Source: Pelagerythrobacter sp041912895
GTDB lineage: Bacteria > Pseudomonadota > Alphaproteobacteria > Sphingomonadales > Sphingomonadaceae
Direction: 5' to 3'
Length of the DNA: 64,000 nt
Assembly (NCBI RefSeq): GCF_041912895.1
Contig: NZ_JAYSGI010000001.1
Location: 1,178,001-1,242,000, forward strand
This document shows, one piece after another, positions 1-8,452 of this stretch (the first letter of the stretch is position 1; every line of letters starts with the position of its first letter). The notes below the pieces were generated by a model that worked only from the letters and a program-made list of their open reading frames with translations, made no database searches and was not told the origin of the DNA. The position numbers and the translations under genes were made by a program.

Positions 1-181
1 AGTCATACAGCGTTCCAAGCGATTGCAAAGGGCGGAGAAGTACGATCCGGGATTTTCTCTCCGCAGCGGAACGGCTGCGAAACACCGAAAGGTGGCTTGC
101 CGCAATGATTGGCGAGCGGCATTGTGCGAGGCTGACGCGAAGGGGAGGCTACGGGACAATGAACCACGGAGAACAGCCTTG

Positions 182-544
182 ATGCCGGCACCTGCCGGAT
201 CGTTGTTCGATCGAGTGCCCGGCAGTTCGCTCGGCAATGCGGTCGACTGGCTGACCGGCACGCTGCTCGGCAGCGTAGCGACGATCCTGTGCGTGCTCGC
301 GATCGCCTTGGTCGGAGTCATGATGCTGACCGGCAGGTTGCCTATACGGCACGCTGCCAAAGTGGTGATCGGGTGCTTCCTCCTGCTCGGTGCGCCGATC
401 GTCGCGATGACCTTCACCAGTGTGTGGCAGCAGCAGGTGCCCGCACGGCCGCCTCCCGCGATAGTCGAGCAAGTCGATCCGCGCGGTGATCTGCCACCGT
501 CGGATTACGATCCATATGCGGGTGCGTCGTTGCGACGGGATTGA
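182..544 (+). CDS. TrbC/VirB2-family conjugal pilin-like protein
   Basis: A 120-residue protein with two hydrophobic segments (about residues 20-45 and 55-75) separated by a short basic turn (TGRLPIRHAAK). This is the typical layout of TrbC/VirB2 major pilin subunits of type IV secretion systems. The reading frame is open further upstream, but the ATG at 182 is chosen because family similarity starts there. In complete systems virB3/virB4 follow; here the next genes are unrelated, so the transfer operon looks truncated. Family assignment is confident; a working pilus is not implied. Confidence 0.75.
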   Translation: MPAPAGSLFDRVPGSSLGNAVDWLTGTLLGSVATILCVLAIALVGVMMLTGRLPIRHAAKVVIGCFLLLGAPIVAMTFTSVWQQQVPARPPPAIVEQVDPRGDLPPSDYDPYAGASLRRD

Positions 545-917
545 CTTCGCGGTGAAGAATGCAGCCAACCGATGGCCGAAATGGTGTCTGCGTCGCAAAA
601 GACGACTGCGGTGCTCGAGGCAGAATTGCGGTTTAGTATAGCTCTATGGCGATCGAGAACAACAAAATCAGACTTGCTCTTGACCAATTTGAACCGACCT
701 AAAAAATTGCCTCGCTAAGAAAGATGACAGAATCGGAAGATTTCTGTTTCAGGGGCGGGGGGATGCGGGGGCGGCTTCTCGAAATGGCACCATGGTCGCG
801 AGCATAGTAATGCCGACTTTCGCAAGTTTGAACCGAATGCATTCTTGCGCCGATGATCGATTGGCTCGTGGAGTTATCGATTTAGAGGCAAGGCGTCGAT
901 CGAAACGGGGGTGCTAC
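545..917. other. Intergenic region between the pilin gene and the RHS unit
   Basis: About 370 bp with no credible gene on either strand. Base composition is lower in GC than the flanks, with A-rich stretches around 655-730. It must carry the promoter of the RHS unit, but I see no convincing -35/-10 pair or terminator hairpin. Confidence 0.5.
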
Positions 918-1532
918 ATGGGGCGTAAATCGCTTTTGCTGGCCAGCTGCGCGACCATTGGAGTAGCCGGCTTGGCGCAAGCGCAGTCCAGCACAAAAAC
1001 ATACACGTGCGATGCTTTGGGCAGGCTCGTGACATCCGGCACCGCCGGTGGTGAGAATGACGGCGAGACACGCTCATTCTGCTTCGATAGCAGCGATAAC
1101 CGAGCAGCTCACGTCGCTACGGCCAATGGCGGCAAGGCCAGTTGTGTTAATACAGGCGTCGGCACTCCGACACCGACACCGACACCGACACCAACACCCA
1201 CTCCGACGCCCACACCGACCCCGACGCCGACGAACAGTCCGCCAAAGACCAGCCCAAACTACGCGGGCGGCGAGTGTTTCAGCTTTTTCAATGTCAATGT
1301 AACCGCGAACGATTCTGATCCAGAAGGCAATTATCCATTGGAGCTCGTGTCGGTTTCCCGTGTCTCTGGATCTGCCACTGCGACAAAACTGTCGAGCACG
1401 ACCATACGGGTTCGGTTCGGCCCTCAGTTCGACACGTCATCATTTACTTACGTAGTTCGGGACTCTTTAGGCGCTGCCGCGTCAGGGAGTTTAGGTGTTA
1501 GCTCATCCACCTGTAGTGTTATTGAACCGTAG
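918..1532 (+). CDS. Secreted protein with RHS-like N-terminus, Pro-Thr linker and Ig/cadherin-like domain
   Basis: A 204-residue protein. The ATG at 918 is preferred to an upstream ATG because a clear signal peptide starts there (basic MGRK, hydrophobic core, cleavage near AQAQ). Residues about 22-70 carry a short RHS-like motif (YTCDALGRLV and CFDSSDNR). A (TP)n run follows at about residues 76-98, then a C-terminal domain of about 95 residues resembling cadherin/Ig-like domains (VTANDSDPEG near its start). It lies 29 nt before the large RHS gene and is probably co-transcribed with it. I do not recognise a named family; a surface or partner role is inference. Confidence 0.7.
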   Translation: MGRKSLLLASCATIGVAGLAQAQSSTKTYTCDALGRLVTSGTAGGENDGETRSFCFDSSDNRAAHVATANGGKASCVNTGVGTPTPTPTPTPTPTPTPTPTPTPTNSPPKTSPNYAGGECFSFFNVNVTANDSDPEGNYPLELVSVSRVSGSATATKLSSTTIRVRFGPQFDTSSFTYVVRDSLGAAASGSLGVSSSTCSVIEP

Positions 1533-1561
1533 CGCGTGCAGATCAATCATCGGGGGCAGAC

Positions 1562-4500
1562 ATGTTGAGGTCGCAAGGGGTGATAGCGCGGTGTTTCAAT
1601 CGGTCCTGGCTACAAGTCGTGCAGGCTCTTGTTGGCATGGCGATCTTGGTGCTGATATCATTCGCGCAGCCAGCGTGTGCGCAAGGGTTCAAACCCCTCG
1701 ATGTCGAGCGTGATCCCAACGGAATTGATCTGTTGCCTGGCGATTTGCCTGCACGCCTTCCCGAGATATCCATCCCTGCAGCGCCGAAGCTCGCTTTTTC
1801 CAATCTTGAGCAATTCTATATGAAGCTCGAGGGCTACCGTGTTCCGAATACTTGGGAGCGGGAGACTTATTCGCTGAACGTAGGAGGGCAGACATCGCAC
1901 AGCTTCGAATGCGAAGAGATCTGCCAGGACAGAAAGCTGCAGGGCAATAATCTTGTAGCCAATTATGCGAGCGGACAATTCACATTTATCGAAGGGGGTA
2001 CCGGAAGGCGGATATCATATAATACCCGGACGAGCACCCAAGGGATCATTCTTAGTGGAGACCGCTACTATTTCTTGGCGTCGTCCATAAACTATCCTGA
2101 CGGCGAAACGCTGAGCCTTTCATATAACTCTCATTCACAGCAGATGGGTGGCGAAGAATATCGCGTTCATCGCGTGTCGGCGGTGACAAGCAGCGCCGGA
2201 TATCGGCTCATCTTCACGTACAAATCGAACGTCTACAACAGCGATCCGATGGTGCAAGCGCAGTGGAATACGCTGGATCAGGTCAAGCTGGTCAGCGTGG
2301 CTGCGCCCACCGTCCCTCTTGCCAGCCTGACCTACGACAACGGGACCATAACCGACATCGACGGGAGAATATGGAACTATCCCGACGGCAGCATGCGATC
2401 ATGGGGCCTTTCTGCGACCTCCAGTCTTCGACTGCCTGGCGAGGCCGTCGACACTTATGAAGTCACGACCAACCAGTTGGATGCGAGCAGAATCGATAGA
2501 GATGTGACCAATGACGGCGTGATATTTAACTACGTCTTCGACCGCAATTCTTCACGTCGGATCACCAAGGCAACGATTACCGGCCCTGAAGGATTTCGGC
2601 GGGTGGCCAATGTGTTTCAGGATACCATGGGGTCATTCCCGCAGATCTCTTCGATTGTCGATTCACAAAATCGCGTCACATCTTACGAGTACGAAAACAG
2701 GCGTCTGGTTCGGATCACCTATCCGGAAGGTAATGTGACCGAGGTCGATTACGACGCGAGTGCCAACATCACCGAGCTGCGGCAAATCGCCAAGCCTGGC
2801 AGCGGGCAAGCCGATCTGGCGCAAACAGCGCAATTCAACACCAGCGGCCCTCAATGTGCTTCGACTTCCTGCTTCCTCCCTCAATGGACGGAAGATGCAA
2901 AGGGCAACCGGACCGACTTCGTCTGGAGCACGTCTCGAGCGGTCTTGCTCGAAAAGCTCGAGCCAGCCGATGCCCAGAACCGACGCCGGAAGACAAAGAA
3001 TACGTGGGATGGCAACGGCCCCAGCCGGTTGATCCGGCAGGAGATTTGTGAGGCCAACGCGGCGGGCGCGGAGCAGACCTGCGGCACCGCCCAATCTTTC
3101 GTGACTGAGTGGACCTATTGGAACGACACCTCGCTTCCTCTGACCGAAACGCTGACCGACGGGGTCGGCAATGATCCGCTGACCACGACCTTCGCGTACG
3201 ATACGGCGGGGCGGCTTCTGTCGAAGGATGGGCCCCTGCCAGGAAGCGATGATGCGGTCTATTTCCGCTACGACATCTTGGGCCGACAGACTTGGGAGAT
3301 CGGGCCGAAAGAAGAAAGTGCTCGCCGCTTTGCGACACGAACGACCTATCGCGATGCGGACGATCAGGTTCTCAAGGTGGAAAATGGATCGATCGCAAGC
3401 CCCACCGATACCGCGCTGGTTGCACTCAGCAGAGTCGAGATGAGCTACAACAATCGGCGTCTTGCAACGAAATCGGTTGTTTCCGATGCTGGCAATACGA
3501 GCTTTACACTCACCCAATCGAGCTATGACGGGTTCAACCGGCTACAGTGCACCGCATCGCGCATGAACCCTTCGATCTGGTCGAGCCTGCCGGCGAGCGC
3601 ATGCACACCAGGCTCTGTCGGCGCACATGGTCCGGACAGGGTAACGCGGCAGCACTACGACACCGAAAGCCGGGTCGTCCGCATCGAGCAAGGTGTCGGC
3701 ACGACGCTCGTCCGCAATTATGCTACCTACACCTTCACTCCCAACGGAAAGATGGCGAGTATGACCGATGCGCGCGGGTACAAGGCCTCGATGCTGTACG
3801 ACGGGTTCGACCGGCAGACGCACTGGTATTTCCCCAACCCGGCAGTGACCGGCGCGATCAACGCCTCGGATTACGAGCAGTACTCATACGATGCGAACGG
3901 CAACCGCATCTCCTTGCGCAAACGCGATGGTTCGGTGATCGCCTATCAATACGACAAGCTCAACCGCGTAGTGCGCAAGACGGTGCCGGGCAGTTCGCTA
4001 AGCACACGCGATGTGTTTTATCGTTACGATATCCGTGGGCTGCAAACTGATGCACGGTTTGACAGTCTGTCGGGTGTAGGGCTGATTACGACTTACGATC
4101 GGTACGGTCGGGTGATGCGTTACACCGACACAATGGGAAGTGTGGCGAGAACCCTCGATCATTATTACGATGCGGGGGGCAACCGGACTCGGCTCACCTT
4201 CCCAGATGCGATTAATATCAATTATCAATACCGTTCTGGAGGGCGGCTAAACCAGATACGCGATCATGCGAACGCCCTGATCGTGGATTACAACTACAAC
4301 AGCCGTGGTGAGATCACGCAGATCGACCGCGCAAGCACTGCGCCAGACCAGAACTGGGCTTACGATGCGATCGGTCGCGTCACCTCGACCGGTTGGAGCA
4401 ATGCGGGATCGAACGATGTCACTTGGTCTTTCACGCGGAACCCGGCTTCGCAAATCCGGACCGAGACGCAGACCAATGACGCTTATAGCTGGGATGGACA

Positions 4501-5818
4501 TGTTAACATTACGCGCAACTATCAGACCAACGGGTTGAACCAATACACATCGGTAGGTAACAAAACCTACTGCTACGACGCCAACGGCAACCTGATTTAT
4601 GACGGTCAATACATTTACAAATATGATGTCGAAAACCGACTGATCGCTATGACCAGCCCCGGGAGCGCTCAAAATAACTGCACAGCGCTGAGCCCAGGAT
4701 ATAATCTCGTCACTCTTCAATACGATCCTTTGGGCCGTCTTAGCGTAGTAGAGGAGTGGACTTGGGCAGATATCACCTCGCGAACGAAATTCCTGTACGA
4801 CGGCGACGCGCTGGTCGCGGAATACGATGTTAACGGAACAATGCTGGCGCGGCACGTCCATGGGCCTGTCGCTGGCGCTGACGATCCGATCGCCACCTAC
4901 ACCGGCGCCGCGGTCACTGCCACGGCTCGGCGCAACCTCTACACCGACGCGCGCGGCTCGATCGCGTTTTCGACTTCCAGCACGGGCGCAAGTGCGCAGA
5001 TCAACACCTACGACGAGTATGGGGTAAAAAGCAGCGCGAACCAGGGGCGGTTTCAATATACGGGACAAGTGTGGCTCGAAGAGCTGGGCATGTATTACTA
5101 CAAGGCCCGGATGTACTCGCCCACCCTCGGCCGGTTCATGCAGACTGATCCGATTGGGTATGAGGACAATGTTAATCTCTACGCCTATGTCGCAAATGAT
5201 CCGGTCAATGCGATCGATCCGAGTGGCATGTATCAATGCAAGGGGACGGATGGGCAGTGCGCCGATTTCAAGACTTATCATAAGAATTTGAAGGACGCGG
5301 CAGCGAGACCAATGACTGGAACGCGCATCCGCGATCCGAGGCTAAATGCGGCGGTGAAGCAGCTCGGTAAAGAAGGTGACGGCGGAGTAAACATTACTTT
5401 TAACACCGAGGACGGAGCTACCACTATGGGGAGCTTTGCTGCCGATACAGACACGATAAATCTCGACTACGCGAAGATTAATAGCAGAGGCGATAGAATA
5501 GCGAGGAGTTCAGGTCTGACCGATCGCAAAGCGAGGGGGCTCGTTGGGGGCGGTGTGCTCGCACATGAAGCTTACCATGCCGCTTGGCGCCCTGGTGCTG
5601 CAAGCAGCACCTTTGCTCTCGGTAGAAAGCACTACTTCAACGAGTATGATGCCTATGAGGTCGAGCAAAGCTACTATCGGATGTGGGGTCAGTCAGCAGC
5701 ATTCGGAAGCAACGATATTAGGCGGCGGGCTTACAACAGTTGCTTATCAGGTGCTTTATCCCAACCCAACTCGAATGCCTCCAATCAGTATGAAGCGGGA
5801 TGCAACTCGGCGAACTGA
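1562..5818 (+). CDS. Secreted RHS-repeat protein with C-terminal HExxH metallopeptidase-like domain
   Basis: A 1418-residue polymorphic-toxin-type protein. A signal peptide occupies about residues 1-40 (cleavage near ACA|Q). Many YD/RHS repeats follow (for example YDANGNR, YDALN-like and YDGFDR motifs), ending in the conserved RHS core at about residues 1178-1222 (RMYSPTLGRFMQTDPIGY, then NDPVNAIDPSG). The last ~196 residues form a variable tail with the zinc motif HEAYH (H1335, E1336, H1339) and a later acidic patch (NEYDAYEVE) that could supply the third ligand. No PAAR, VgrG or other T6SS adaptor is visible, so export by Sec is suggested. RHS proteins usually encase a C-terminal toxin and release it. 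The protease role is inferred from the motif. Confidence 0.85.
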   Translation: MLRSQGVIARCFNRSWLQVVQALVGMAILVLISFAQPACAQGFKPLDVERDPNGIDLLPGDLPARLPEISIPAAPKLAFSNLEQFYMKLEGYRVPNTWERETYSLNVGGQTSHSFECEEICQDRKLQGNNLVANYASGQFTFIEGGTGRRISYNTRTSTQGIILSGDRYYFLASSINYPDGETLSLSYNSHSQQMGGEEYRVHRVSAVTSSAGYRLIFTYKSNVYNSDPMVQAQWNTLDQVKLVSVAAPTVPLASLTYDNGTITDIDGRIWNYPDGSMRSWGLSATSSLRLPGEAVDTYEVTTNQLDASRIDRDVTNDGVIFNYVFDRNSSRRITKATITGPEGFRRVANVFQDTMGSFPQISSIVDSQNRVTSYEYENRRLVRITYPEGNVTEVDYDASANITELRQIAKPGSGQADLAQTAQFNTSGPQCASTSCFLPQWTEDAKGNRTDFVWSTSRAVLLEKLEPADAQNRRRKTKNTWDGNGPSRLIRQEICEANAAGAEQTCGTAQSFVTEWTYWNDTSLPLTETLTDGVGNDPLTTTFAYDTAGRLLSKDGPLPGSDDAVYFRYDILGRQTWEIGPKEESARRFATRTTYRDADDQVLKVENGSIASPTDTALVALSRVEMSYNNRRLATKSVVSDAGNTSFTLTQSSYDGFNRLQCTASRMNPSIWSSLPASACTPGSVGAHGPDRVTRQHYDTESRVVRIEQGVGTTLVRNYATYTFTPNGKMASMTDARGYKASMLYDGFDRQTHWYFPNPAVTGAINASDYEQYSYDANGNRISLRKRDGSVIAYQYDKLNRVVRKTVPGSSLSTRDVFYRYDIRGLQTDARFDSLSGVGLITTYDRYGRVMRYTDTMGSVARTLDHYYDAGGNRTRLTFPDAININYQYRSGGRLNQIRDHANALIVDYNYNSRGEITQIDRASTAPDQNWAYDAIGRVTSTGWSNAGSNDVTWSFTRNPASQIRTETQTNDAYSWDGHVNITRNYQTNGLNQYTSVGNKTYCYDANGNLIYDGQYIYKYDVENRLIAMTSPGSAQNNCTALSPGYNLVTLQYDPLGRLSVVEEWTWADITSRTKFLYDGDALVAEYDVNGTMLARHVHGPVAGADDPIATYTGAAVTATARRNLYTDARGSIAFSTSSTGASAQINTYDEYGVKSSANQGRFQYTGQVWLEELGMYYYKARMYSPTLGRFMQTDPIGYEDNVNLYAYVANDPVNAIDPSGMYQCKGTDGQCADFKTYHKNLKDAAARPMTGTRIRDPRLNAAVKQLGKEGDGGVNITFNTEDGATTMGSFAADTDTINLDYAKINSRGDRIARSSGLTDRKARGLVGGGVLAHEAYHAAWRPGAASSTFALGRKHYFNEYDAYEVEQSYYRMWGQSAAFGSNDIRRRAYNSCLSGALSQPNSNASNQYEAGCNSAN

Positions 5819-5820
5819 AA

Positions 5821-6237
5821 ATGAGAACCATCTTTCCCATTGGTATTTTATGTATATCTTTAGTGGCGTGCCACGCTCAGCATAGCGTCAACGGCAGCTG
5901 CACTAAGGATTTTGAAGACAGTTATTCCGGTGTGGCTATAGCCACGGAGGCGGGCGACTCGTCATTTTCCATAGGCCATGATTGCCATATATTCGTTTCT
6001 GGGCCGGAAGAATATTATCAGGAAGTAAGGGCAGCATGGCGCAACTCTCCATATAAAGGGGCGCTACGCCCAATCCACGTCGATATTGAAGGTAAGCTGC
6101 GTTATCGAGATCAGGAAAATCTGGCACCCGTGATAGAGGTTGACGAAGGCTTTTCTATCTCAACGAATTTAGATTCTACAGAGGTGGCCCAACAATTTCG
6201 TCTCAGGATGAACCGTGATGCCCCTGAGCAAAATTAG
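5821..6237 (+). CDS. Small lipoprotein, candidate immunity protein for the RHS toxin
   Basis: A 138-residue protein starting 2 nt after the RHS stop codon, hence tightly coupled to it. The N-terminus MRTIFPIGILCISLVAC is a lipoprotein signal with lipobox LVAC, so the mature protein should be anchored in the periplasm. The rest is soluble and acidic with no recognised domain. Position directly behind a toxin-like C-terminal domain is the usual place of an immunity gene, and periplasmic anchoring would fit a Sec-exported toxin. Function is inferred from context only. Codon use and GC content are lower than in the core genes. Confidence 0.65.
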   Translation: MRTIFPIGILCISLVACHAQHSVNGSCTKDFEDSYSGVAIATEAGDSSFSIGHDCHIFVSGPEEYYQEVRAAWRNSPYKGALRPIHVDIEGKLRYRDQENLAPVIEVDEGFSISTNLDSTEVAQQFRLRMNRDAPEQN

Positions 6238-6262
6238 GATGATAGTGCACGCACCTTGCTGC

Positions 6263-7343
6263 TTATTCCAGCACCATCTCCACTTCCCGCCGCACTTCAT
6301 CAATTGCCCCGATCTGCACGCCGTCGCGTAAGCCGAGCGCGTCGGTGAGCCTGGCGCGGCTATCGGTATAGAGCGCGACCGCATCCCTGGCGCGGGATAT
6401 CGCCACATCGACCGCCGGTGCATCGACGGTGTCGGCGCGGAAGCTCTCCAGATGGGCCATGACCCGATCAGCGGTCGCGCCTTGGGAGGAATGTATCGCC
6501 CGCACCCGCCCTGGCCGGATATCGATCGGCGAGGCGGGAGAGATCGAGCGCCTCGTGCTTGCCCCTTCCGTTCGACGGTGATCCCGCCCCGCTGTGGATC
6601 AATCCCGACGACGATGGCGTGGTCTGAGCCCGAAGTATCTACCGTCTACGAGTAGAGCCTTGGGCCGTTTTGACGCCGGTCGCTGGGGTGATGGCGACAA
6701 CCATATCGGGAGCATGCTGCCGATACGGTTTGCCGCTTGTTCTTGCCCTGATCTCGGCCGGGGCTCGGTTCCCGAGACTCGAGTTGGCACGGAAGTGTTT
6801 ATAGTCGTGCCGTCAGGCTTCGTTGGCATCCCCGCTTCCTGCTCCTTCAACACCGCGATCATCTGCTCCTCGCTAAACCTACTACGCTTCATCTCGTCCG
6901 TCTCCTTTTCAAAAGGCCGGACTCTACTTATCGCTGGAGGAAATCTAGGGGCTCAGACCAGTGCGAGGCCGTGCCCGTATTGGCGTCCGCCGCATCGATG
7001 CCATAAGCGCGCCTCCGGCTCAGCCGCTGCTCGCGACTGCCGCGCCGGAACGTGATGATCTGATCGGCGACCTAACTGGCAGCGTCGGACGCATCGACGT
7101 CAGTCGATCCAACCGGCTCCAGCGCGGTGACGGTGACGACATGGGCCCCTGCGTGCCGTCGCGGATCAGCTTGGCACGGATGGCGTCGGCAAGCTTCTGG
7201 TGTCCCTCGTGGATGGATCAAGCACGAGGTCCGCCCGGAAACTGCGGGTGATAGGTGTGCGTAATCCCGCGCGATAGCCGCATGCCGTCCGGCCTGCTCC
7301 ACGATCCACCCGCCGCCCTTGTCGATCGCTCGAACGCTTGAAA
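6263..7343 (-). pseudogene. Remnant of a MobF (TrwC/TraI-type) conjugative relaxase-helicase, frameshifted and split by an IS remnant
   Basis: Reading the minus strand from about 7343, pieces of a RecD-like helicase domain appear in successive frames: GGGWIVEQAGRHAAIARDY, then LVLDP, then VTVTALEPVG, then REQRLSRRRAYGIDAADANTG after an in-frame stop. The IS remnant at 6620-6960 interrupts it. Beyond it the gene resumes with VVGIDPQRGGITVERKG and, after another shift, ends with HSSQGATADRVMAHLESF and ISRARDAVALYTDSRARLT up to a stop at 6263. Several frameshifts, an internal stop and an apparent loss of some tens of codons at the IS site make it non-functional. The N-terminal relaxase domain is absent. 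Confidence 0.75.
6620..6960 (-). mobile_element. Internally deleted IS3-family remnant with matched terminal inverted repeats
   Basis: The two ends are inverted repeats. The left end starts TGGTCTGAGCCC and the reverse complement of the right end starts TGGTCTGAGCCCCTAG; further matches include AGTAGAG about 30 bases in. Inside, on the minus strand from 6892, lies the start of an IS3 OrfA (MKRSRFSEEQMIAVLKEQEAG) that loses similarity after about 25 residues. Only 341 bp remain, too little for a transposase, so this is a deleted, non-autonomous copy. It sits inside the relaxase remnant. No target duplication is evident. Confidence 0.7.
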
Positions 7344-7575
7344 ATCTCTAGATCGGCTCGGACAGCCAAATGGCGGCGTGCTCAGTCGAAGCCAAATATT
7401 TCTCTATTAACGACGGCGCCGTTTGGCATAATCACGGCTATGGCGGCAAGATCGTCCGTTTGGACCAGATAGACTCTTATGTGACTGACCCTGCTCAGAG
7501 GCCTGCCGCAATCAGGTTAGTTCGCAAAAAGGTGGCAATCCAAAAAGATGGGTTCCTCAAAAATTTTACCCAGCA

Positions 7576-8436
7576 TCAACTTCTGTTGCTGGATTTCGAG
7601 ATGCCGCCGTTCGAGAAGACGGGAGATCCGGTAACGGCAGATCGAATCTCAAAAAACAGGGCTCGATCTTGCCGCCATATCAGGATTTCAAGATCATCCC
7701 CCGGATAGCAATGCGCTGAAAACCGTCCTTCGACCGACGATTCGCGGAGCAGGCCGAGATCGCCCGTTTGGCGCAGGATCGCCCCAATGCCTATGCCCAT
7801 GATGCACAGCCCGTGCATGATCGGGCGATCGAAGCCAGCGCGCCGGGCGGCTGCCGGATCGACGTGCAGCGGGTTCAGGTCTCCCAGAAGCCTGTACAGC
7901 GCCGCCTGCTCGGGACGCAGAGAGAACGCGATGCGATGATCGGGCGCACGATCTGGCGCGACAGGGGGGGACGGCGGGCGCGCATCGCTGCCGCCGAAGC
8001 CGCCATCACCCCGCGCGACAATGGTCGATCGGGTATGCGCGAAGTGCTCGCCGCTCTCGCCGAAAAGGTCGGTGGCTTCCACGATGACCGCCCCGCGCTC
8101 GCCCTTGTCGTAAGCTTCGACGATCCGCGTGCGGCACGTCACTTCGCCCTCGGCGGGAAGCGCGCGCATGAGTTCGACGGACTGGCCACCATGCAGCACT
8201 TTGGAGAAATCGACCCCGAGGCGGCGCAGGCGATCGGGCGCCGCGAGGTTCGCGACCAGCGAAGCGAAGCCCGGCGATACGGGTGGCGACTCTCCCTGGA
8301 TAAACGCGAGATCGAATTCGGATTCCACGTCTCGCCCGAAGCCGGTCGCGAGCGCGTAAAGCTGCACGTCGCGGCAGGTCCAGCGGTGGCGGGTTTCGGG
8401 AAATGCGAGATCGATCAGTTCGGCATACGGCAACAT
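7576..8436 (-). CDS. MaoC-type enoyl-CoA hydratase (two hot-dog repeats)
   Basis: A 286-residue protein of the size and form of 2-enoyl-CoA hydratase 2 enzymes. The C-terminal half carries the hydratase-2 motif around residues 181-209: YRLLGDLNPLHVDP followed by FDRPIMHG, with D186, N188 and H191 as the likely catalytic set. The N-terminal half is a degenerate hot-dog fold. It should hydrate trans-2-enoyl-CoA esters in a beta-oxidation-like route. It is last in a minus-strand operon after TetR, SDR and acyl-CoA ligase genes (16 nt from the ligase). Substrate unknown. Confidence 0.88.
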   Translation of the reverse strand: MLPYAELIDLAFPETRHRWTCRDVQLYALATGFGRDVESEFDLAFIQGESPPVSPGFASLVANLAAPDRLRRLGVDFSKVLHGGQSVELMRALPAEGEVTCRTRIVEAYDKGERGAVIVEATDLFGESGEHFAHTRSTIVARGDGGFGGSDARPPSPPVAPDRAPDHRIAFSLRPEQAALYRLLGDLNPLHVDPAAARRAGFDRPIMHGLCIMGIGIGAILRQTGDLGLLRESSVEGRFSAHCYPGDDLEILIWRQDRALFFEIRSAVTGSPVFSNGGISKSSNRS

Positions 8437-8452
8437 CGAAAGCCCCTTGCGC

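Noticed and set aside
1165..1240. Short-period repeat that could look like a CRISPR or VNTR locus
   Set aside because: It is a coding Pro-Thr run with a 6 bp period in the secreted protein gene; there are no spacers. Length variation is still possible.
4247..5281. Antisense frame of 344 codons inside the RHS gene
   Set aside because: The sense strand encodes the conserved RHS core here; the antisense frame has no motif or start signal.
7370..7708. A 112-codon open frame on the plus strand next to the MaoC gene
   Set aside because: Its 3' third overlaps the MaoC gene in antisense and it has no recognisable domain or ribosome-binding site.
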